Position numbers and translations under genes: made by a program
Assembly (NCBI GenBank): GCA_016618085.1
Contig: JABLTG010000054.1
Location: 30,121-94,120 of the forward strand
Length of the DNA stretch: 64,000 nt
Source of the DNA: Neovahlkampfia damariscottae
Taxonomy: Eukaryota > Heterolobosea > Selenaionea > Neovahlkampfiida > Neovahlkampfiidae
Reading direction: 5' to 3'
Notes under the pieces: model-generated
Databases searched by the model: none
What the model was told of the DNA's origin: nothing
What the model saw: the letters and a program-made list of their open reading frames with translations, nothing else
Shown here: positions 41,332-49,439 of the stretch, piece after piece
Numbering within the stretch: the stretch's first letter is position 1
How the letters are laid out: the number at the start of each line of letters is the position of its first letter

Positions 41332-42459
41332 ATGGACACAATAAAATTGGAAGAAGTTGAAGAACTTGAAATTGACACTTCAGATCTCCAAAAAGAACCA
41401 TTTTTACCATATGAAAGTATGAAAACAAAATTTGTTCAAAGAGTATTACCATTTTTTGTTGTTATATTATTTTTGTTGATTTCTGCATCGTTTTTAACTC
41501 TTGCTGTAATTATTTTGTTAAATTCGGAAGAAATACCAGTTTCCTTTATTTTGATGGGTGACTTTGGTGTCCATGGAGCTCCTCAACAACGTTTAGTTGC
41601 CAAAGAAATGTCACAATGGTGTTTGAAAAATAAATGTGACTTTATACTTACCACAGGAGACAATTTTTATGATAACGGTGTGAAATCCATATATGATGAA
41701 CAATGGAAAAGTACATTCCTGGATGTATATAATCAAAGCTCACTTGAAAGAATCAAGTGGTATTCACTGTTAGGTACAAATTTTTTTTTTCATCTGACAT
41801 AACAGGAAATCATGATTATCGTGGAAATCCTCAAAGTCAAATAGATTATACACATGTACAAAAAAGATGGACTATGCCTGATTTTTATTATAAATTTTCT
41901 CATTCTCAAGATAATTCGATATCAACCACTAAAGCACATTTTTTGGTGATGGACACCACAGCAATGGTTGATAACAGGTAAAAAAGGAGTATTTTGTTAA
42001 AAAATTAGGAATTCATCTAGTATTAATCACACAGCTTTAAACTCACAAAATTCGACTCTCCAGTATGCTTGGATTGACCAAACATTATCACAGCTTCCAC
42101 TTATGGACTGGAAATTCGTTGTTGGTCATCATCCAGTGTATGATCTCAAACATCATGTTGAAAGATCACCTGAAATAATTGAAAATGTGCTTCCAAGAAT
42201 TTCTGATCGAGTACATGGTTATTTTTCAGGTCATGTGCATGCTATGAGAGTTCTTGAAGATGACAAAACAAATATTATTCATTTGATAAGTGGAGCAGGT
42301 GGAAGAGATATTGACAAACCTACAAAACACCCTTTTGATAAATACACATTGGAGAAACCTGGGTTTATGATTGTTGAACTTTTTTCAAAAAGAATGAAAG
42401 TTCGAGTTTTCAATGCTGAAAGTGGTAAAGTTGAAAACGTTTTTGAGAAACAAAAATGA
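41332..42459 (+). CDS. Purple (tartrate-resistant) acid phosphatase with N-terminal membrane anchor
   Basis: Three exons; introns near 41776 and 41978. A cytoplasmic N-terminus of about 40 residues precedes one hydrophobic helix (FFVVILFLLISASFLTLAVI), making a type II membrane protein. Metal ligands of the ACP5-type family follow in order: LMGDFG, TTGDNFYDNG, GNHDYRGN (completed by splicing), VVGHHPVYD and YFSGHVHAM. These enzymes use a Fe-metal centre to hydrolyse phosphomonoesters; animal ACP5 is lysosomal/secreted and lacks this anchor. The start at 41332 is preferred over the upstream in-frame ATG because of the adjacent doubled ATTGG. Confidence 0.9.
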
Positions 42460-42679
42460 ATCAGTGTTAATCAATTTGTTTTATTATTCCATTAAAAACT
42501 CATTTGATTTTCTTCTTCAAATTCTTCTTATTGTTAGTTTTCACTCCACCATTTCCAGATTTCAATGTAGAACAGTTCTATAGATAACATGTTCAAAACC
42601 CTTTAGTTGGAAGTCTTTTTCATTTCTGATTGGTTCAAATAGTCAACTTACAAGACGTTCATCATCACTACCACAAACG

Positions 42680-43284
42680 ATGAACACACAATATTCAGAA
42701 CCATCAAATGATGGGTTATTTTTTCCAAATACAGAAAACACATCAGAAAAACTTGAACAATCCACAAAAGTCAAAATTCACATTTTTTTACTTATAACTC
42801 TCCTCTTTCTCGCAATGGTAAAAAAAAAAAAAACTAATATTAGGTTATCTTGTTCGTTTCTATGGTGTTTATTATTCCAGGTGTGACATCCAGTTATCAA
42901 GGATTCACAGCACCTACAATTGAAGAAACAACATGTACAACAGTCAACATAACAAAAATAGAAGAACGTGATTCGGAGAAAAGATATACATACCTTGTTG
43001 ATTATTTGGTCTCAAATGAAAAATACAGGGAAAATACAAAAGATGATACAGTTGATCATTATGAAATTGGTGAAAAATTTAAGTGTTATTATAATGTAGA
43101 AGATCCTAAAATAGTGAGAACTTTCCGGATTGTTTCTGGTATTTTTTTTCACACCATCGCATTTTTTTACTATTTGGTTGCATTAGTTGCGTTTTTTGGT
43201 GTGACTGTGTCTGCGCTTGTGTATTTGTTGTTTCTTGGGTTTTTGATAAAATTAATAACCAGAACACCATCAGTCAAAGAATAA
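42680..43284 (+). CDS. Two-helix membrane protein, hypothetical (DUF3592-like topology)
   Basis: Two exons with a short intron of about 26 nt inside the first membrane helix (IHIFLLITLLFLAM, then VILFVSMVFIIPG). An extracytoplasmic domain of about 100 residues carries conserved-looking Cys and Tyr (EETTCTTVNITKIEERDSEK, EIGEKFKCYYNVEDPK), followed by a second membrane region (FFYYLVALVAFFGVTVSALV). The topology and the 'KxxCYY' block recall DUF3592-type proteins. Function unknown. GATTGG lies 47 nt upstream of the start. Confidence 0.55.
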
Positions 43285-43353
43285 ATTGTACTTTCATCAA
43301 AGAAAAAGTTTTCTTTCTCAGTCCAATAAATCCGTTGGGTCATCTGAAATTGT

Positions 43354-43359
43354 CCAATC
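43354..43359 (+). promoter_or_regulatory. CCAATC element three bases before secreted protein start
   Basis: CCAATCAAAATG: identical spacing to the CRAL-TRIO and 48298 genes. Confidence 0.55.
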
Positions 43360-43362
43360 AAA

Positions 43363-43860
43363 ATGTTAAAACTTTGTTTATTTTTTGTGTTCGTCTCAGT
43401 AATTCTCGCAAGTCCTTCACAAGCTGTAGGAGGTACAAATCCAAGTAGTTTCAATTGTGGTGGTGAAAAAGAAAACTTAGCTTTACAAGCTGTAAGACCA
43501 TTCAAAGCATCAAAAACAAACACTTTATTCGTCGCTCCACCTGTAGGATCTTCAAAATATACACTTGGATGTCTTAAAAAATGTGGAAATTCATGTTTTA
43601 TAAAATCATTCGATACTCATCTCACAGAAACTCAAATCACATTTTTGAAGTATTTTTTTTTTTTTTTTTACTTTTTCAGAACAATTTGTAGTGGTACAGT
43701 TGGAGCTTGTAAATGTGATCATGTTGTAAACAGTTTAAAAGGTAAATATGACTATGGAAGAATGTATTTCAAAATTAAGAGTGCTGTACCAAAATGTGAT
43801 CCTTCAATTGGTGAATCTGTTTTGTCAGAAGACGAAGTTGAAGTTTATTCTCTTGAATAA
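43363..43860 (+). CDS. Small secreted Cys-containing protein, hypothetical
   Basis: Signal peptide (MLKLCLFFVFVSVILASPS). A T-rich segment at about 43650-43679 has GT and AG ends and is probably a 29-nt in-frame intron, giving about 156 residues. Cys residues are regularly placed (CLKKCGNSCFIKSF, TICSGTVGACKCDHV), suggesting disulfides. No family recognised; could be a small luminal or extracellular effector. Confidence 0.6.
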   Translation: MLKLCLFFVFVSVILASPSQAVGGTNPSSFNCGGEKENLALQAVRPFKASKTNTLFVAPPVGSSKYTLGCLKKCGNSCFIKSFDTHLTETQITFLKYFFFFFYFFRTICSGTVGACKCDHVVNSLKGKYDYGRMYFKIKSAVPKCDPSIGESVLSEDEVEVYSLE

Positions 43861-43874
43861 AAATTTAATATCTT

Positions 43875-45638
43875 TTAAAAAGTTTGTTTGATTTTTTTTA
43901 CATTTCTATAAACTTTTTTGTTTAATTGTTCAATTGGAATTGCTGTTGTACTTATTTTAGAATTTGAAAATTCATAAGGATCTTGTGATGACTCTAAAGC
44001 TGAAAACTTTCTTTTTTTTGAATCATCAATTTTTTCTGTAGTTTCAACTTCTTCTGTATCTGTGATAGTTGGAAGTAACATCATAATTTCATCTAATTTC
44101 TCGGAAGTTTTTACAGTTTTGAGAACAGCATGTTTTTTTCTAATTGATCTTTTCTTGATGAACTCATCATCAATCATTCTTTGAATAACTTCAGTTGCTT
44201 TTTCTTCTGTGAATGAAAATTGTTGTTTTAATTCTTCTTTGGTGATATGACTTTGAGTTAAAACTTGTGCCAAGCATCTCAAATATAATTTTTCTTCAAA
44301 TGTCATTTTTTCATCTTTTTGAGTTGTTGGTTCATCTTCATCAGTAATTTGAGTTGAATCTAGCTTTTGTTAACAAAATAATATGTTACCATCATCTTCT
44401 GATTCAATATTTTGATCATTTTCTTCTTCTTCCATTGCTTCAATTTTTTTTTCTTCATTTTTCTTATTTGATTGATCAAGTGATACTTCGTTCATCTTTG
44501 AAGAAATTTCATCAACAATTTTAATTTCTTGTACTGGATTTTGACATTCTCTGATTTCAATTGATTGACTTGATTCATTTGATAGTTGAGAATTTTCAAT
44601 TTTCTTTTTAGCTGATTTTACAATTCTTGGGCATTCTTGATGCATTTGAGTTTCTTCTTCAATTGAATCCATAGGTGATTTATCATGTTGACTCTCAATT
44701 TCTTTTACTGATTTTTTTGGAGTTGTTGGAGCTTCATCTAAAAGAATATCATCAACTTGTTTTCCATTGCTGATTGAATCTTCTTCTTCTTCTTCATCTT
44801 CAGCAGTCCAAATTTTTAGATTGAAAGCGTGATATTTGGTTTCAACATTTGTCACTGAAATTTTGAGAAATTCCTTGTTCAAAGACTCTCTTTCTTCTGT
44901 TTAAGAAAATTAAAACTTTTTGGATATATTACGTTGGTTACAGGCTCTAAAATATTCAGGTTCATAATCTTCAGGTGTAACTTCATCATAATACCTTCAA
45001 TTAGAAAAATTAAATGTTTTTTTTTGGAGTGAGATACATTAACTTCATAGAAAGATATCTTGTCGATGGAAGATTATTAAGACTTTGAGAAAGTGTAACT
45101 ATTGTTCTAATCATTGCTTGAATAGATAATTTAATGTCTTCTTTTGTTTGAGCAACTCTTGATTTAGTTTCATCCATTTTTAGAATAACTCCATCTTCTG
45201 GGTATTCAAAAATAACTAATAGTGAATTTTAAATGATTTTTACATTCATAACTTTCAATCATGCTTTTGAAATCATTCTTTTGATCTTTTGAAACTCCAA
45301 ATATTAATTTTTTCAACTTTCGCAAAAATTAAAAAATTTGGAATTTTTTTTTACGTATTTTTTGTTTATAGCATCAAATACACCCTTTTCCATCCAATCT
45401 ATAAGCGTTTGAGCTTCTTTTGATTTTGGAAGTAACGAATTTATTTGAATACCTTTGAAAAAATATTAGAAACCGAATACTGTCGTTTACCCACTAACGA
45501 TCTTTGTTGAAAGCTTTCATCTGGAAATAAATTCCTAAGATAGCAAATTGTAGAAATCGAGGTGCGAATTAAATTACGAACAAGAACTTGTGATTCTTGT
45601 CTTGTAATTTCTTTTGTTTGAGGCTTTACTGCTTGCAT
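43875..45638 (-). CDS. HOP1: HORMA-domain meiotic chromosome axis protein (Hop1/HORMAD-like)
   Basis: Seven exons assembled with consistent phase between 45638 and 43875. HORMA domain: ITRQESQVLVRNLIRTSIST, CYLRNLFPDESFQQRSLVG, LKKLIFGVSKDQKNDF, SYEFIFEYPEDGVIL, LPSTRYLSMKLMYYDEVTPE. Residues after it are acidic and Ser-rich, as in Hop1 linkers. Near the C-terminus is a winged-helix-like block (YLRCLAQVLTQSHITKEEL, RMIDDEFIKKRSI), as in the chromatin-binding region of several Hop1 proteins. Hop1 organises the meiotic chromosome axis and promotes interhomologue recombination. No closure-motif was assigned. Reading frame intact. Confidence 0.85.
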
Positions 45639-45838
45639 TGACTATCTTTTTAATTTAAAAAATATTTCTTACAACTGACATGGCTTTCTCTGTTTGCTTT
45701 ATTTTTTTTTGACGAAAAAAATTCGAAACTCAAACATCATTATCAAAAACCAATCAGAAACTGTTAGACTGGTGATTGGCCAGAAAATTTTATTCCATAT
45801 TCTTCCATAAATTGTGAATTTTCATCATACAATGTCTA

Positions 45839-46430
45839 TCATTGATCCATATGCAAATCAATGAGTATTTTTCCGTTCCCATCGATTGGAATTCCTGATT
45901 CGTTCAAGATTGAATAATGTTCAGTGCAATCCGATACTTTTGAATTTTTTGGAATTTTCTTGATTCCTTTCATGATATCAGAAATCACATTGTTGCCATT
46001 TTGTTTCATTACAGGTTTTAAGAAAATATCTGAACCTTTTCAAACCAACCTCCCATGTTCATTAAATGAATTTGACTGTGAAGAATTCTATTGTCGTCTA
46101 ATTGCTCAAAATAATATACAAAGAAATCAAAACAAATAGTTTGCATCAGTAACTTTGGGTGTACCACCTAATTTTGTGACTACTTCTAGTTTTGATTTTT
46201 GAAAAAGTTCAAAACCTTCTGGAGCAAAAGTTTTTCATAAAAAATATCAATTTTCCATTTTCATAATGTCCAGAACAGACAACTGTTTGAGTTATAGTGT
46301 GAATACCTGGTAGAAGTATCACATCTGTGTGATTGATAGATTGACATCTTGGATATTTGGAAATCGAATCTTCATCTCCTTCTTATTTAAAATGTTTCAA
46401 TAAAGTGTGATAATCATAGTAATTTGAAGT
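45839..46430 (-). pseudogene. START-like lipid-binding domain pseudogene
   Basis: Protein-like minus-strand pieces in changing frames: CQSINHTDVILLP and VCSGHYENGKLIFF, then FAPEGFELFQKSKLEVVTK, then VYYFEQLDDNRILHSQIHLM with MNMGGWFEKVQIF, then KPVMKQNGNNVISDIMKG to a stop near 45839. The GGW block and spacing resemble the end of a START domain, as in the intact RGS-START gene at 54601-56018 (VNPGGWAYNETL). Several frame changes and stops lack intron signals, so this is a decayed gene. The start is not identifiable. Confidence 0.45.
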
Positions 46431-46559
46431 CTTCAATCGAGTTTGGTTTTTACTATTTTGATTTACAGAACAATCAAGTGGAATACAAGACAAAACTATC
46501 TGGTCCATTGTACATGCAGGAATGATCGCTTGATATTTTGCTCCTCTTATGTTTTGACT

Positions 46560-46980
46560 TTTTTTGAGCTTTGGAAAATAATTAAGATTTGTGTAATAAA
46601 AATTTATTTGTCTCTATTGACCAAATTTTGGTTGTGGGTTGCTTTGACAAGGTGCATAGATTTAGATAACGTTAATGTCGTTACAGCAAAATTTACAGGA
46701 TTGAAGAATTAAAATTTTAGTGCAATGATAAATGGATACAAGAAACAAGACAAAGATGCGGGTAGAGATTTTATTGAAAGTGAGTTCATTGATGCATCAG
46801 ATAGTGAAAACTTATTTGTTCAACAAAAAGCTAGATGTACATTGTGATAATGTTATGAATGTCCAACATAAAGCAAAAGATTATAATAATATTAGCGTTG
46901 ATAGAATTAACAATAATTTACCACACTTAAAGTGGAATTGCCAACTCAGTTGTTTAGGTTGTAATCGTGCAAAAAAATAA
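46560..46980 (+). mobile_element. Remnant of virus- or transposon-like helicase/HNH protein
   Basis: Plus-strand fragments: LTKFWLWVALTRCIDLDNV near 46620-46680 resembles the last motif of SF1 helicases in large DNA viruses and their relatives. Next INGYKKQDKDAGRDFIESEF (46735-46795), then in a shifted frame NNISVDRINNNLPHLKWN and CQLSCLGCNRAKK (46890-46978), an HNH-nuclease-like zinc module. Stops and a frameshift interrupt the reading, so it is inactive. The same string order is known to me from giant-virus-like proteins; the assignment is by pattern only. Confidence 0.45.
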
Positions 46981-47013
46981 GGTTTAAAAAAATAATGGTA
47001 TGCTTTATTATAG

Positions 47014-47241
47014 ATGCCAAAGAAATTACATAATATTGAAAAGGAACAACAATATAAAGAACATATAAAACAATACCATCAAAATTATTATTTAGAGAAC
47101 AAACAAAGAATAATTGAAGGAATGTCTGAGAAAATACATTGTCCGTAATGTGATACACAAATCACCAAATGTAAATTAGACAGACATTACAAAACAAACA
47201 AACATCAAAGAAATCTAGTTCAGTTTAATGAATTGAACTAA
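47014..47241 (+). pseudogene. C2H2-like zinc finger fragment of the same decayed element, internal stop
   Basis: ATG at 47014 begins MPKKLHNIEKEQQYKEHIKQ; a TAA interrupts a C2H2-type unit between its two Cys regions (KIHCP, stop, CDTQITKCKLDRHYKTNKH). This compact basic zinc unit near the end of short proteins is common in large DNA viruses and in transposon-associated ORFs. It follows directly after the HNH remnant on the same strand. Confidence 0.4.
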
Positions 47242-47273
47242 TAAATTTAGAAATTTTAGAAAGTGATTCAAAT

Positions 47274-48298
47274 TTATTCATTTAATAACTCATAAGGATT
47301 GGTTGATCCATTTTTTTGCATTTTTTTTGGATTTTCTTCTGAATTTTTCCAAAGACGATTCAGAAACACTTTTTGGTTGTAATATGTTTTAATCTTTTTA
47401 AAACTGACAGAATCAAACAATTTAACTTCTTTGAACTCACGTTTTTTGTCTTGGATTTTTTTTTTTGCAGTTGTTTCAATACTTTTCATTGTGGTTTTGT
47501 CAACATCGAAAATAAAAAAAAGATGTTTTCCAGAATTTTGATGGAAGCTATCGGAATACTTGTATGTCATTTCTCCTAAAATAAGGCCTATTTCTTGTTT
47601 ACATTCCTTTCCAATACTTTCAGAATATTTTCATCAATGTGCTCAGGTTCACCTCCAGGATAAGAAAAATAGCATGGGTGGTCTATTCCTTTAAAAATTT
47701 CAGACATATCTTTCTTATATGACGATAACATATCTTTTATGACTTGAAACGCATTTTCTTCTGTTAATCCTGTTGATTTCTTTATAAGGTTATCAAATCC
47801 TTGAATTGAAAATATTTTCGCTTTTTCAATGTCATCCAATTCTTCAAAGTTCTTGACATCGTCTATATTTTTGAGTAACTCTCTTTCTTCCTTTGAGAAT
47901 TTAGGTTTTAATGGTATTTCAACTTTCCATTTGTTTTCTTTCATATCATCTTCCAAATTTTTGTCACTGTAATATTCTTTCAATTTCATTTTAAAGTCAT
48001 GAAACTGTGGCGTATTTTTATTTTCCAAAAACAAGACTTGTTTTCCACAACGAAATATCGCATAGTACCTGACATCAGAGTTGGTTTTATCATTTAGAGA
48101 CAATTTTTTGTTTTTGAATGTTCTGTTACTAGATTTTAAAGATTCTGAGAATTTTTCTGGGTCTATACTCTCAGAAAAATCTTTTATATCACCAAGATCA
48201 TCACTGTCATAATTGAGGTCTTCTTTTTTTAATTCTAAACTAATTTGGAATTGTGTTTGGTTGAGGTGTTTTTTGCTTTGTTCAAGTACTTGATCCAT
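47274..48298 (-). CDS. Hypothetical charged protein, two exons
   Basis: ATG at 48298, three bases after CCAATC. The first frame (47588-48298, 236 residues) is Lys/Glu/Asp-rich (MDQVLEQSKKHLNQTQFQI, VRYYAIFRCGKQVLFLE). A second open frame, 47274-47570 (MTYKYSDSFHQNSGKHLFFI), can be joined in phase by a 79-nt intron with its donor in the Pro-Gly-Gly codons near 47657 (CYFSYPGG to EMTYKY). If that intron is not used, these are two genes. The C-terminal part is basic. No known domain recognised. Confidence 0.5.
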
Positions 48299-48301
48299 TT
48301 T

Positions 48302-48307
48302 GATTGG
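48302..48307. promoter_or_regulatory. CCAATC/GATTGG element shared by divergent genes
   Basis: TGATTGGTCA lies 3 nt from the minus-strand ATG at 48298 and 20 nt before the plus-strand ATG at 48328. It is a likely bidirectional core element. Confidence 0.5.
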
Positions 48308-48327
48308 TCAAAGTTATTTTTGAATTT

Positions 48328-48492
48328 ATGTCCAAAGAGCACTGCCAAATTCAAATAGAAAAAGATGATCTAAAAACTGTATCTATGGAATTAAAGAGAA
48401 TATTCTATGCTTTTGTTTTTGAAATTGAAGCTTCAGGAAATGGAAAAGAGATCTGCCAAAGAATCAAAAAGATTTTGATTAATTTGAAATAG
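48328..48492 (+). CDS. Micro-protein of 54 residues, hypothetical
   Basis: ATG at 48328 to TAG, beginning MSKEHCQIQIEKDDLKTV. The sequence looks like a beta strand followed by amphipathic helices (MELKRIFYAFVFEIEASG, EICQRIKKILINLK). It sits divergently next to the gene at 48298 and uses the same GATTGG element. No family assigned; small complex subunits can look like this. Confidence 0.4.
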   Translation: MSKEHCQIQIEKDDLKTVSMELKRIFYAFVFEIEASGNGKEICQRIKKILINLK

Positions 48493-48607
48493 GTCGCCAG
48501 TTTGACATTATAGATTTTTATTTAGTTCACTACGATAAAAAAATGAAAATTTTAGAGAAAAATAAAGAAAAATCCCTTTGGAAGACTTTAAATTATATAA
48601 GATCTGC

Positions 48608-48775
48608 TCATTGAAAGAAGTAATCTTCTTTTCCAGTCGGTTTTTTTAATCCAAAATATTCAGTGCCGACATGCTTACATATGAAGAATTCTTCGCCACA
48701 TCTAGCGTTTTTTGCATCAGTGCAAATTTTCTTTTCTGAAACATTTCCGCACTTTGTGCATGTAGGAGGTTCCAT
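48608..48775 (-). CDS. Small zinc-binding-type protein, 55 residues
   Basis: ATG at 48775 to TGA at 48608. Cys and His are spaced like a compact zinc site: CTKCG near the start, then C18, C26, and ICKHVG (C33, H35). The rest is KKPTGKEDYFFQ at the C-terminus. CCAAT on the same strand lies 31 nt upstream (48807-48811). Too short for routine gene callers. Could be a zinc-finger adaptor; no family named. Confidence 0.5.
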   Translation of the reverse strand: MEPPTCTKCGNVSEKKICTDAKNARCGEEFFICKHVGTEYFGLKKPTGKEDYFFQ

Positions 48776-48806
48776 CTTGAGTTTGATCGAAAAAAAATCA
48801 AAGATT

Positions 48807-48811
48807 ATTGG
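48807..48811 (-). promoter_or_regulatory. CCAAT element before small zinc protein
   Basis: CCAAT on the gene strand, 31 nt upstream of the ATG at 48775. Confidence 0.4.
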
Positions 48812-49439
48812 TCATATTATTCTTTCAAGATCAACTTTTGATCCAATTAACAGCGTTTGAGAAGCAAATGCCAGAGACTCGTTAATATAGAGAATTTTGA
48901 TGTAATTTTATCTAAATCCTCGAGCACTCCATAATTTTCTTTTAGGGATGCGAAAATTTCCAGAAAAATCAATTTTTAATATAAAATTACTGTTGTAAAT
49001 TGAATTGTACAACCATTTGGACGAAATCAGAGCAGTGGGTGTCTCCATGAAAATCCTCTTGGCTCCTCTTGTAATTGAAAAAGTGATTTTTTTATTTTTT
49101 CATGTAAGCGAAATTGTGTTTTAACTACCATTCCTCTTCTTCAGAAAATTATTGACAAAGAACTTTATATTTCTTCTATACACCAAACTTTTTCCGGAAA
49201 AAGTACGTTTTTTTGAGGAAACGGTAAATTTAAGTCGCTGGAGGCTTCACCAGTGTAATTTATGGGCTAGAGCTTTGGCCATTCCTACTTACTTTCTGAT
49301 TGGATGAAAAATCCGGAAAAATGGTGTGTAAACGTTTGAACAACCATTTTCCTTTTTAAAATTAAAAACATCAACTTTTAAATCCCTCATGTTCATTGGT
49401 CTACTAATTTTCCCTTCGGAGTGAAATCAAAGAGAAAGG
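48812..49439. other. Long intergenic region, nothing firmly identified
   Basis: About 630 bases with many stops in all frames and locally higher GC than the neighbours around 49020-49075 and 49230-49285. No tRNA box A/B pair, no convincing exon. A structured RNA gene is possible. GATTGG occurs at about 49300 and an ATTGG at about 49396, 40-odd nt before the OvoA start. Confidence 0.45.

Noticed and set aside
42470-42640. Minus-strand small basic ORF pieces near an ACCAATCAG element
   Set aside because: Frames are interrupted by stops and no GT-AG intron joins them; could be a tiny gene but evidence is insufficient.
47588-47660. Treating 47274-47570 as an independent gene
   Set aside because: No CCAAT element near its ATG and an in-phase intron can join it to the upstream frame, though the skipped 79 nt also look coding, so this stays uncertain.
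49030-49100. Weak resemblance to a U4 snRNA (GCAGTGG and TAATTGAAAA strings)
   Set aside because: The conserved U6-pairing stems could not be found; similarity is too short to call.
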